Shown: in pieces, positions 1 through 8,093 of the stretch | Layout of the letters: each line of letters opens with the position of its first letter | How positions within the stretch are numbered: position 1 is the stretch's first letter | Origin: Deltaproteobacteria bacterium | Lineage (GTDB): Bacteria; JADJOY01 | DNA length: 8,643 nucleotides | Assembly: GCA_016713535.1 (NCBI GenBank) | Contig: JADJOY010000056.1 | Coordinates: forward strand, 1 to 8,643 | Direction of reading: 5' to 3' | The notes under the pieces: model-generated | The model's database searches: none | What the model was told of the DNA's origin: nothing | The model's input: the letters and a program-made list of their open reading frames with translations, nothing else | Made by a program: the position numbers and the translations under genes

Positions 1-463
1 CTGGCGCGGCGCGCACGCGAATTGGGATCGCAGGCGTTCCGCCAGCAGGAGTCCTCGCCCGCCTTCGTGCTCACGCCCACGCTCAACGGGTCGGAGGCAG
101 GACGGCGCGCTCGACACCGACGCGGTCACGGAGTCACTCGCGCAGGTGCTCCGCGATACTGGACGTACATCGGATGCGATCGGTATGATCGGCCCATTCG
201 AGTTCGCGGTCGTCGCGCAGGGCACGGATGCCGCCGGTGCGGTGCTGCTCGCCGAACGGCTCACGCGGGCCGTCTCATCGGCCTTCGTCGCCCCGAACTT
301 CAGGATGGCCGCCGGCTACGACGCCGTGCAGAACTACCACGAAGCGCCGATCGAGCCCGGGGACATGCTCATGCGAGCGTCGATGGCCATGCGCATGTCG
401 CGCGGTGATTCGGCCAGCGGCAACGTCCTCAACATCCGGAAGTTCGAGGGTCAGCTCAACTGA
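1..463 (+). CDS. Degenerate GGDEF-domain protein, C-terminal part (5' end outside window)
   Basis: The visible part is the second half of a diguanylate-cyclase-like (GGDEF) fold. The signature that should read GG(D/E)EF is GPFEF, so cyclase activity is unlikely. The sequence RTSDAIGMIGPFEF keeps an RxxD motif five residues before it, the spacing of the cyclic-di-GMP inhibitory site in known cyclases. The tail matches the end of the family: a leucine-rich helix after the signature, then DMLMRASMAMRMSRG (compare the family's 'dLl.rAd.Amy.AK..G') and a final NVLNIRKFEG. The frame changes once: frame 1 reads from base 1 to about base 90 (FVLTPTLNGSEAG), and frame 2 takes over by about 107 (ALDTDAVTESLAQVLRD), implying one extra base or two missing ones. 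The stop is at 461-463. The N-terminal sensor or receiver domain lies outside the window. It is convergent with the kinase gene. A catalytically dead GGDEF used as a receptor is possible but unproven. Confidence 0.7.
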   Translation, partial: WRGAHANWDRRRSASRSPRPPSCSRPRSTGRRQDGALDTDAVTESLAQVLRDTGRTSDAIGMIGPFEFAVVAQGTDAAGAVLLAERLTRAVSSAFVAPNFRMAAGYDAVQNYHEAPIEPGDMLMRASMAMRMSRGDSASGNVLNIRKFEGQLN

Positions 464-511
464 GCCGACCCTGCGGTGGCACCGGGCGACGACCGGACCG
501 CTGCCTCCCGA
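464..511. other. Convergent gap between GGDEF-like and BY-kinase genes
   Basis: Forty-eight bases between two facing stop codons. A bidirectional terminator would be expected here, but only short GC-rich pairings (for example CCGG around a seven-base loop) and no T-run are present, so no terminator is called. Confidence 0.5.
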
Positions 512-2942
512 TCAGCCCGCGCCTCCTCCCAGGATGCGCGGGCTGTTCTTCTTCGCCGAGCTCACCTCCGCCTCGCTCGACTCGTCCGACTCCTCCCCCG
601 CGCGATAGCCGGGCAGATACGAGTAGTAGCGGTAGATACCGCCCGGCTTGACGTCGTTGAGCACCGCGCCGAGGATCCGGATCGGGAGACGCTTGAGTTC
701 GCTGAGGCGGGACTCCGCGAGTTCGCGGTCGGTCACCCCCGTCCGTAGCACGAGCACCAGACTGCCGCACAGGGACGCTAGCAGGAGCGGATCCACGCCG
801 GCACCGAGCGGCGGACTGTCGATGATGATCGCATCGTACTCGGTGCGGAGCGCCATCAGGAGTTGCGTCATCTGGGCCGAACCCAGAAGTTCGGGGCCAC
901 CGGCGTGACGGGTGCCGGAGGCCAGGAAATCGATACCCATTGACGGGATCTCGCGAATGACCTCCTCGCGGCGCGACTGTCCGGAGAGCAGATCGAGGAG
1001 TCCCGGCTTGCGGAGACCCCCATCGAACGGTGGAGCACGCCGCGACGCGTGTCGGCATCGACCAGCAACGTCCGCCGACCGGTGCTCGCGAAGGCCCGCG
1101 CGAGGTTCGCCGAGAAGAACGACTTGCCGCCGCCGGCGCCGGGGCTCGTCACCGTGGTCACGAACGGACCGGCGAGCCGTGCGCGAAACCCAGGTTCATC
1201 CGGATCGACCGGATGGCCTCGAGCAGGTGCGCCGAATCCTCCGGTAGCGGCTGGCCGGCGCGGTCGTGCTTGAGCTGCGGCAGCGCACCGAGGATCTCGA
1301 GGCCGAGCTCCTGCGAGACCTGCTCCGGATACCGGATGCGCCTGTCGAACCGGTCGAGCAGGATGGAGAGTGCCCCACCGAGTCCGAGCCCGCCGATGAG
1401 TCCGCCAGCCAGGACGATGAGGAGCTGGTCCTTCAGTGGCTGATTCGGGACCTTCGCGGCATCGAGCACGCGCACGTCCGGCGCCGCGCTCAACTCCGCC
1501 AGCTGGGCCTGCTCGAAGGCGGCTTGCAGCGCCGTATACAGATTGTCCGCGATGAGCACGTCACGCTCCCTGCGGGCCTCCTCCGACACGCGCGCCGGGA
1601 TCTGTTGCATCTCACGCCCGGACGCCGCGATTCGCTGATCGAGATCCCGTATGCGCTGGTCGATGCTCGACAGGACCTCGCGCGCCTGCGACGGGATCGT
1701 GCGCGTCTCGAGTTCGGTGACCGTCTGCACGACTTCCTGCAGCGGGAGATGCCCCGGGCCGAACGCCATGCGCAGGCGCCGCGCCTCGGCGCGCTTGTCC
1801 GCGAGGAGCTGGAGCGAAGCGCTCAGTTCAGGCGAGTTGCGGACCGACGGGATGGTCCCGAGCATCACGAGCAGCGACATCGAAGTGTCGGCCCTGCTCG
1901 CCACGGCACGCGTGATCGCTTCGCGCTCCTGCTGCAGCGAGTCGACGTCGAGCCGGAGCCGGAAGAACGCCTCGCGCACCGGGTCGCGCGTCTCCGTCAG
2001 TCCGGACGCGATCGGCGTCGCCCCCGGTCGTTCGGTAGCGTGATCGTGTTGATCTTGAAGGTCTCGAGCGCGTTCTCGGCCTGTCGAAGGTCCGCCGCCG
2101 AGCGCTCCAACTGCCCGCCGAGCACCTGAGTCACCTGGGTCAGCTTGTCGCGCTTGAGGAAGGTCGCCACTTCGACGTAGCGCGCCGCGATGACGTTCAC
2201 CGTCGCCGCCAGTTCGACGGGATCCGTCCCGCGCAGCGACACCTTGAGGAAGGCGGCGTCCGGCGGCATCGGCGAGTTCTCGATCAGGTCCCCCAGCTTC
2301 ACCGCGGCATCTCGTGTCGAACTGAGGGTGAAGTCGAAGTCCCGGCCGGCCGGGAGCGAGGTGGGAGCCCAGAGGAACCCGATCGGACGACCGATCGAAT
2401 CGCCCACCGCGCCGGCTTCGATCTGCGCGCCGGCGGACGTGAGGAGGGAATAGCTGCCACCGGTCGCGTCCACCTTGAGCCGGTAGCTGCCCGGCGACAG
2501 GATGCTATCGACCTGCAGGGCCTCGAAATGCTTCGCATCGCCGGACGCCCCGTGCTCGATGTAGAGGCGGCGGCGCTTGACGACCTCATCGAGGACCGAG
2601 TACGAGCGCAACAGGTCGACCCAGCCTCGGGAATCGAGCAGTTGGGTCGTGCGGATCGGTCCGGTCGGCTGGGAGCCTCGAGGGATCTGGTCGATCTGCA
2701 ACGTCGCCTGTGCCATGTACACCGGCTTCAGCAGGCGGCTGATGCCTACGCCGGCCGCCAACCCGGAGCGCACCCAGTCCGATGATCAAACCATTTGTGC
2801 CGGAGCAGTGCGGCGATGTACCGCTTGATTCCCATCCCCGAGTTCTCGTCTTCGAGGTACCCGGGACAGCCAGCGCCGGCCGAGGCGCGACAAGGTTGTC
2901 CCCGGCGGGGTTGGTCGGCGGTTCGAATCGTCCAGTGGACAT
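512..2942 (-). CDS. Wzc-type polysaccharide co-polymerase / BY-kinase (frameshifted)
   Basis: Inner-membrane protein that regulates exopolysaccharide chain length and export, with a cytoplasmic tyrosine autokinase domain; about 800 residues once reconstructed. In order: a soluble N-terminus; [20 protein letters not shown] before membrane segment 1 (about 2740-2795); a Wzz-like extracytoplasmic region with long heptad-like helices (about 1450-2130); a proline-bearing VPNQPLKDQ before membrane segment 2 (about 1385-1440); Walker [11 protein letters not shown] (about 1120-1150); Walker A' [10 protein letters not shown]; Walker B AIIIDSPP; and a tyrosine cluster [10 protein letters not shown] (about 600-635). 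About 30 Ser/Glu-rich residues follow the cluster. Frame changes lie near 2858-2866, 2788-2790, 2764-2768, 2021-2025 (C run), 1176 and 1017-1021 (C run); each is repaired by one base. The ATG at 2942 is preceded by AGGGAA at a 9-base spacing. Divergent from the response regulator gene. Family call is secure; polymer and partner phosphatase unknown. Confidence 0.88.
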
Positions 2943-2951
2943 CGGATCGGA

Positions 2952-2957
2952 TTCCCT
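2952..2957 (-). promoter_or_regulatory. Likely ribosome binding site of the BY-kinase gene
   Basis: Read on the minus strand, AGGGAA lies nine bases before the ATG at 2942-2940. It supports that start over the internal in-frame ATG of the MGIKRY segment about 90 bases downstream. Confidence 0.5.
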
Positions 2958-2996
2958 AAATGGTTGAGCGGCAGTTAGATAGACGAAAATATAGCC

Positions 2997-3015
2997 CGCT
3001 CGTCACCGCCGAGCG
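2997..3015. repeat. Short hairpin, six-base perfect stem
   Basis: CGCTCG and CGAGCG flank a seven-base loop. No T-run follows on either strand, so it is not a standard terminator. It would lie in the leader of the kinase transcript if transcription starts upstream of it. Confidence 0.3.
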
Positions 3016-3132
3016 TTCTAAGCCGAGTCGGACATCGGATGCGGCCGCCACATGCGTTGCGTCCGAGCATCAACTGGAGTCCGTTCCGGTGTGGCGTCAA
3101 CCGCCCGGAAAGCGTCCACCGCTTGTGTAGCC

Positions 3133-3148
3133 TGCCATCGATGCGCCA
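3133..3148 (-). promoter_or_regulatory. Candidate sigma-54 (-24/-12) promoter directed at the BY-kinase gene
   Basis: The minus strand reads TGGCGCATCGATGGCA. Compared with the consensus TGGCACGN4TTGCA it matches 9 of 12 defined positions and has the required GG and GC pairs exactly ten bases apart. A start site would fall near 3122, giving a leader of about 180 bases before the ATG at 2942. The adjacent divergent gene encodes a sigma-54 activator, which makes the match more interesting. In GC-rich DNA such a match can arise by chance, and the long leader counts against it. Confidence 0.3.
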
Positions 3149-3159
3149 CATTGTTGCGC
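3143..3159. promoter_or_regulatory. Near-perfect inverted repeat, possible operator
   Basis: GCGCCACA-T-TGTTGCGC: eight-base arms around one base, with one mismatched pair. TGCGCCAC occurs again on the same strand at 3161-3168, 19 bases on, and the complementary half TGTGGCG lies at 3090-3096. Activators with a Fis-type helix-turn-helix bind dyads of roughly this size, so this is a reasonable candidate site for the neighbouring regulator. It partly overlaps the possible sigma-54 element, so both may not be real. Confidence 0.3.
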
Positions 3160-3208
3160 GTGCGCCACGGCGCGCGAGCTGGCCCGAACGAACCCCACCG
3201 ACCGTCCT

Positions 3209-4734
3209 GTGACCGACTCCAGCCCCGCGAGAAAGACCGGCCCTCATGGCGACGACGAACTCTCACTCGTACCGAGCGAGTTTCGAGCCACGTTGAGTGT
3301 GTTGCTCGTCGACGACGAACGCACGCTACGGGAGAGTTGCCGGTCGATCCTCACCGGCCTCGGCTACCGCGTCGAGGTCGCTTCCCGCGGCGACGAGGCA
3401 GTCAAGTTGCTGCAACGGCGCGGTTTTGACATCGTGCTCACCGACCTCTATATGCAGGAGGTCACGGGTCTCGACGTCCTGCAGGCCGCGCTCGCCCAGC
3501 GCTCGGACACCATCGTCATCGTCATGACCGGGAATCCGAGCGTCGCCTCGAACGTGGAGGCGCTGCGCGAGGGGGCCTGGGACTACCTCCCCAAGCCCTT
3601 CTCGGCGACGCACCTCGAGATCGTGGTCGGGCGCGCGGCGCATGCGGTGATGGTCGCCAAGGAATCCGCCCCGGGAGCCGAGTCACCATCGACGCCCGCC
3701 GGAGAGGATGACGCGCCTCTCGGAGTCTCCCCGTCGTTCATCCGTTGCCTCGACCTCGCGCGCCGCGTCGCGTCGACCGACGCCTCCGTCTTCATCACGG
3801 GCGAGACCGGGGCCGGCAAGGAGATGATCGCGCAGTACATCCACCGCCGGAGCCGGCGGCGCGCGCGGCCACTCGTCGCGGTCAACTGCGCGGCGCTTCC
3901 CGAGGGACTCCTCGAGTCCGAGATGTTCGGCCACGTGAAGGGCTTCGTTCACCGGCGCGGTCCGCGACAAGGCGGGACTGCTCGAGACGGCGAACGGCGG
4001 CACGTTGTTCCTCGACGAGCTCACCGAGATTGCCGAAGCCTCTTCAGGCGAAGCTCCTTCGCGTGATCCAGGACGGCGTCGTCCGCCGCGTGGGCAGCAA
4101 CAACACCAGTTCGGTGGTCAATGTGCGCTTCATCGCGGCCTCGAACCGCGATGCCGACGAGGCGGTGCGAACGGGCGTTCTGCGCGAGGACCTGTACTAC
4201 CGGCTCCGCGTCGTGCCGATCACGCTGCCCTCGCTCCGGGACCGCCACGAGGATATCGCGCTCCTCGCGAGCCATTTCCTCCGCACGTATTGGCGGCAGC
4301 ATCGCGGCGGCGAGACTCGGCCGCCGACGCTCACCGAGGACGCGATCCGCTCGCTCCAGCGCTACGACTGGCCGGGGAACGTGCGCGAGTTGCAGAATGC
4401 GATCGAGCACGCCGTGGTGCTCCTCGAGCCCGGGCAGGCGGCCGGCGCGGCGGACATCCCGATCCATTCCAACCCGGCCGCCGAACGCGACGCCGGGACG
4501 GCCGTCGCTCCGGCGCCAGCGGAGGGGGATTTCCTCGACGAGCCCTACCACGTCGGTCGCGAACGCGTCATCGCCCAGTTCGAGCGACGCTATCTCGCCG
4601 AGTTGGTGCGCGCAGCCCAGGGCAACATGTCCAAGGCGGCGCGGCTCGCCGGCGTCGACCGCACGACGCTCTACCGGCTGATGGAGCGGCATGGCCTGCA
4701 GCGCGAGGCCGTGCTGAGCCCGAACGACTCCTGA
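3209..4734 (+). CDS. NtrC-family sigma-54-dependent response regulator (frameshifted)
   Basis: DNA-binding response regulator that, when phosphorylated, is expected to drive open-complex formation by sigma-54 RNA polymerase. Receiver: acidic pair D35/D36, phospho-acceptor D79 in IVLTDLYM, T107 and K129 in YLPKPF. AAA+ domain: Walker A GETGAGKE at 198-205, then [20 protein letters not shown], the sigma-54 contact loop GSFTGA (usually GAFTGA), and Walker [10 protein letters not shown]-terminus: Fis-type helix-turn-helix [24 protein letters not shown]. Two single-base insertions break it: an extra T at 3944-3945, after which frame 3 carries [14 protein letters not shown], and an extra T at 4030-4031, after which frame 1 carries [15 protein letters not shown]; repair gives the family-like [16 protein letters not shown]. 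The GTG at 3209 is chosen as the most upstream start shortly before the receiver; no clear ribosome site precedes it. The stop is one base before the kinase gene's start, so the two are probably cotranscribed. Confidence 0.9.
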
Positions 4735-4735
4735 A

Positions 4736-5868
4736 GTGACCGAATCCGTCTCGAGCACCGGCCGTTCGTCACAGGCCCCGCGTCTCAGCGCCATCTCGTC
4801 CGGCGGACTCCTCATGTCGTCCGACGTGCATCCGCTCATCAACAGGGCGGCGGACGAGGTGATGCGCGGCTGGGCTCAGGCGCTCGGGGACGCGTTCGAG
4901 GCGGAGGAGACGGCGGGTGTGCTGGAATGGCTCGCCGGCTGCATCGACCTTGCGTCGCGCGGCATCCTGCCCGATCGCGGCCAGGGCGCGAGCGCCGTCG
5001 GCCGAGTCCTGCTCGACCGGCTCGGCTCCGTCCTCCTCGGCCTGATCATCAGCGACCAGAGCGTGCCGCGCGCCGAGGCGCTCAAGCTCCTCGGCGGCGT
5101 CGACGCCGTACGTCGGGTCATCGAACCCGAGTGGGACCGCTACTTCGCCTCACAGCTCTCGGGACCCGACGGGCTCAACATCGTCGTCGAGGTCGCGCAC
5201 GACATCCGCTCGCCGCTCACCTCGATCCGGTGCCTCGCCGAGACGCTGGAGCGCGGGCAGTCCGGGCAGGTGACGGACGTGCAACGCAAGCAACTTCGGT
5301 TGATCTATAGCGCTCCGCTCGGCGTCACGTCGATGGCCTCGGACGTCATCGAGATGGCCCGCCGTGGTGACCAGCTCGCTGAGGGTGACGCGGTCCCGTT
5401 CTCGGTCGCCGAGACGCTCGAGTCCGTGGTGGACATGGTGCGGCCGATCGCTGAGGAGAAGGGCCTCACCGTGCGCTTCACTCCTCCCGCCAGCGATCGG
5501 CGGATCGGCCGCCCGATCGCGCTCAGCCGTGTCCTGCTCAACCTCGTCACGAACGGGCTCAAGTTCACCGACGAGGGAAGCGTCGAGGTCACGGCGCGGG
5601 TCACGACACCGACGCGAGTGGAGTTCTCCGTGCGCGACACCGGCCGAGGGATGAGTCAGGATGCCGTGGCGACGCTCTACCAGCCGTTCCGTCGCGCCAG
5701 TGGCCGTGCGGGGCGGTCGGGGTATTTCTTCTCGGGACGGGCCTCGGGCTCGCCATGGTCCGCAAGTTCCTGAGCGCGATGGACTCGGAACTCCTGTTCG
5801 AGACGAGCGTCGGGAACGGCACGCGGTTCTATTTCGAGCTCGAGTTGCCGCCGGTCGCGCGGCTCTAA
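4736..5868 (+). CDS. Soluble sensor histidine kinase (frameshifted)
   Basis: Cognate kinase candidate for the preceding response regulator; about 377 residues when repaired. H box VVEVAHDIRSPLTSI with H155 as phospho-acceptor; N box LNLVTNGLKF with N273; G1 box VRDTGRGM (D301); F box YQPFRR; then G2 box GTGLGLAMVRKFLS in the next frame, and the usual beta-strand end GNGTRFYFELELP. One missing G in the run at 5734-5736 causes the frame change; the stop TAA is at 5866-5868. No membrane segment or signal peptide is visible, so it should sense a cytoplasmic signal or partner. Residues about 30-140 form an alpha-helical-looking region that I do not recognise; it loosely resembles N-terminal domains of stressosome-type regulators. 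GTG 4736 is chosen for its one-base spacing to the upstream stop; ATG 4814 (MSSDVHPL) is an alternative start, as the intervening residues look unstructured. Confidence 0.87.
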
Positions 5869-5884
5869 CCGGTCGTCAGGGCGC

Positions 5885-7040
5885 TCAGGTCGCGGCCGCG
5901 ACAACCGACGCGAGGCCCGCGGACATCCGCTGCATCAAGCTCGTCCACGCGAAGCGCTCAAGGGCCCTCGTCCGTGCCGCGTCGCCCATCCGACGTGCCT
6001 CGGTGCGGTCCTGGAGGAGCCGCGTGAGCGCCTGCACCAGCCCCCCGTGATCCCCCGGCGGGGTGAGCAGCCCCGTGATCCCGTCGTCGATGATCTCAGG
6101 GACCGCCCACGCTGCCGGCCCGACGCAGGGCAGGCCGTACATCATCGCTTCGACGAAGGAAGTTCCGAAGGGCTCGAATCGAGTGGGGATGCAGAAGACG
6201 TGCGCGCCGCGATATGCCGAGTCCATGCGTCGCCGGCCTGCCTCGGTGTCCCGGCTCAGGAACCCGACGAACTCGACTCCGGGCCGCGGCTCCATCTGTT
6301 GCGCCATCCGGCCCCCGCCGACCATCACCAACCGCGCATCGGGCACGCGTGCGCGTACGTCCGCGAACGCCTCTAGGAGCTGAAGGGCGCCCTTTGCGCT
6401 GGAAATCGCGTCCCACGAACAGGATCGTCGGCGGGCCATCAGACTCACTTCCATTCCGTGATCGAGCTCGGGCACTGGGATGTTCGGACCGCAGTGCACG
6501 GTCACGAGCCGATCGGCCGGGATGCCGAAGTCCTCGATGAAGGAACGGCGCAGGAAGTCGCTCATGGTGAAGATGAGCGCGGCTCGCGAGTAGACTCGGG
6601 CCTCCACGTTCGCGGATCCCGTCGCGCTCGGCGGGGTGAGCACCGCCGCTTCCGGAGTGCCCGGTCCCGATGGCAGCACCGGCGAGTTCGATGTTCGAGT
6701 CGCAGAAGAGGACGAGCGGCGTGCGTTCGTCGGGCGGGATCGCGAACGTCGCGCCGATCTGGAGGATCACGTCGGCGGTGCCGCGTCGGGCGGCGATGAT
6801 CTTCGCGCAAGCGGCCGAGCGGGCGGCGAAGGCGGACGCGCCAAGGTGATACTTCACCCACCATCGGCGCATCGGCAAGCCGAAGCTGCGCAACGCGGTC
6901 CACCATCGCGCGGCACCGTAGAGATCGGCGTCGCCGGCACGCACCGAGTAGCCAGCTGAGCGGAGGTGCTCGAGGATGCTCCTGCTCACGCCGGACCACG
7001 AGTCGTGCGTCTCGGCGTCCCCTTCGCTGAGGTAGAGCAC
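5885..7040 (-). CDS. GT4-family glycosyltransferase (GT-B fold, frameshifted)
   Basis: Transfers a sugar from an activated nucleotide donor to a growing glycan at the cytoplasmic face of the membrane; donor and acceptor cannot be told from sequence. The N-terminal half begins VLYLSEGDAETHDSWSGVSR. The acceptor-domain end reads RVYSRAALIFTMSDFLRRSF, then FGIPADRLVTVHCGPN; the donor domain has ILFVGRDFQRKG, ARLVMVGGG and the GT4 motif EPFGTSFVEAM (E-x7-E), ending near LLTPPGD. Frames change around 6600-6670 (one to three times), near 6440-6452 (one base missing) and at 6390-6392 (one extra base in CCC); the last two compensate. The stop at 5885-5887 leaves 16 bases before the convergent histidine kinase stop. 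The start is uncertain: GTG 7040 gives a short first strand; TTG 7085 would overlap the reconstructed stop of the GT8 gene and keep RVLYLS whole. Second gene of a minus-strand pair with GT8. Confidence 0.82.
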
Positions 7041-7081
7041 CCGCGCGACCGGGCGGCTCTCCGCCGACGCCGGATCTATCC

Positions 7082-7980
7082 TCAATCCCTGCCCCGCGAA
7101 GGGCGAGTCGCAGGAGGCGGAGCGCCCCCGGGAGATACGGCAGACGACGGCGTACGCGTGCGAGGGCTCCTCCGAGACCGGCCGGATTCCAGCGCGGGTC
7201 ATCGCGAAATGCCGTGAGCGCGCGGTATCTCCCGAAGAGCGCGCCGAAATCTCCGGCGTAGTCGAGATCCCAGGGTTTCGGAGCCCCCATGAAGTGGAAG
7301 ACCACGGCGGCATCGGGGGAAAGGGCAGCCACGGCAGCGGAGTTCCAGTGGGAAGGAAGGTCGGCCCAGTCGCCATCGAGCGCGCAGTTGAGCGCGTCCT
7401 GGTCGTGGAGGATGAGCCGGTCCCCGACGCGGCGCGCTGCCTCGAGCGCCCTCCGCTTGATCGCGCGCTGCCGCCAGCGATGTACATCGATCAGCAGGAC
7501 GCCTGCGTTGAAGTACCGCGGCTCACGAAGGCCGAGCCGCTGCTGATGCTCCAACTGCTCGCCGGCGGTGAGGTTCTCGACCGCCCCGACCGTCCGATCC
7601 CCGAGTGGCGCCTCCCAGAGCTCCGTCACGTCGCGCGCGACGATCAGGTCTGAGTCGAGGTAGATGCAGCGGTCCGCATCGGGCGGGAGGATCTCGTCGA
7701 CGAAGAGCCGCGCGTAGGTCGCGTGCGAGACGATGCGTGACCGCATGAGGTCCCTCACGCGCGCGACGGGGAACTCCCAGAAGGCGAGTTCGATGTCGCG
7801 CCCCTCGGTACGGACCGATGCGAGCAGGCGCTCGCGATCGGCCGGCCCGACGCCGTCAACGGAGAGGTGAAAGCGCAGGGGGACCTCGGCACGGGAATGC
7901 TCGACCACCGAGCGCATGGTGGTCGCGCAGCCTACGAGGTGATGCCGATCGACGGTCAGGACGAGATGTGCGGCGCGCAT
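7082..7980 (-). CDS. GT8-family glycosyltransferase (LgtC-like)
   Basis: Retaining glycosyltransferase of the GT-A fold, of the kind that adds hexoses in lipopolysaccharide or capsule synthesis; about 299 residues. It starts MRAAHLVLTVDRHHLVGC, with the metal- and nucleotide-binding DxD in CIYLDSDLIV, then YFNAGVLLIDVHRWR, HDQDALNCAL and HFMGAPKPWD, all GT8 hallmarks in the right order. The body is the longest unbroken coding stretch in the window. Only its end is doubtful: the frame runs on without a stop into the GT4 gene, whereas one extra G in GCGGGGCAGG (about 7092-7096) would give a stop TGA at 7082-7084 after LALRGGRD. I take that as the likely end. The ATG at 7978-7980 is chosen because GT8 beta-strand 1 (AHLVLTV) follows at once; no clear ribosome site is visible. 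It is transcribed away from the O-antigen-ligase-like gene and probably with GT4. Confidence 0.86.
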
Positions 7981-8093
7981 GGAATCCGGGGGAATGACCG
8001 ATGCAACGGTGCGGTGCGGTTGTCCCCGGGCGCAAGGCGGGGGCAAATTGGAGTTCCGCGCCGACCCCGGCACGTTTCGCCCGTGACGTCACG
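7981..8093. promoter_or_regulatory. Divergent intergenic region between GT8 and the ligase-like gene
   Basis: About 113 bases between divergent starts, so promoters for both directions should lie here or just inside the genes. It contains two copies of GGTGCGGT-like sequence near 8005-8018 and a ten-base palindrome GTGACGTCAC at 8083-8092 immediately before the ATG at 8094. No clear -35/-10 or sigma-54 element was found. Confidence 0.4.

Larger units (their letters stand above)
2943..3208. promoter_or_regulatory. Divergent intergenic region between BY-kinase and response regulator genes
   Basis: About 266 bases without a convincing gene. Short open frames here have no recognisable protein content. 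The part next to the kinase gene (about 2955-2993) is the most AT-rich stretch of the window (tagatagacgaaaatata on the + strand), as expected of a core promoter, but I cannot pick a convincing -35/-10 pair in either direction. The part next to the regulator gene (about 3088-3170) holds repeated TGTGGCG/CGCCACA-like half-sites and a sigma-54-like element, listed separately. Both genes must be transcribed from here, so this is where autoregulation or control of the kinase gene by the response regulator would act. Confidence 0.6.

Noticed and set aside
464-511. Rho-independent terminator between the convergent GGDEF and kinase genes
   Set aside because: Only four- to five-base stems and no run of T on either strand.
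456-1058. Long open frames on the opposite strand or in other frames (for example 456-1058, 1266-2129 and 4021-4842)
   Set aside because: They are shadows of real genes: Arg/Pro/Gly-rich, no recognisable motifs, and caused by high GC third-position bias.
2950-2995. Sigma-70 promoter in the AT-rich stretch
   Set aside because: Pairs such as TTGAGC with AAATAT on the + strand or GTGACG with TATCTA on the - strand have poor matches or wrong spacing, so no specific promoter is called.
3209-4066. Programmed frameshifting in the response regulator
   Set aside because: The sites lack a slippery heptamer or downstream structure, two shifts in the same direction would be needed, and similar changes affect nearly all other genes in the window.
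5889-5902. Perfect 14-base palindrome GTCGCGGCCGCGAC near the 3' end of the GT4 gene
   Set aside because: It lies inside the coding sequence for Ala-rich C-terminal residues, has no loop and no T-run, and such GC palindromes are common by chance in GC-rich DNA. Not called as terminator or operator.
8083-8092. GTGACGTCAC palindrome before the ligase-like gene as a regulator site
   Set aside because: A single ten-base palindrome without a second copy or a known matching bacterial regulator is not enough evidence; it is mentioned only within the intergenic entry.
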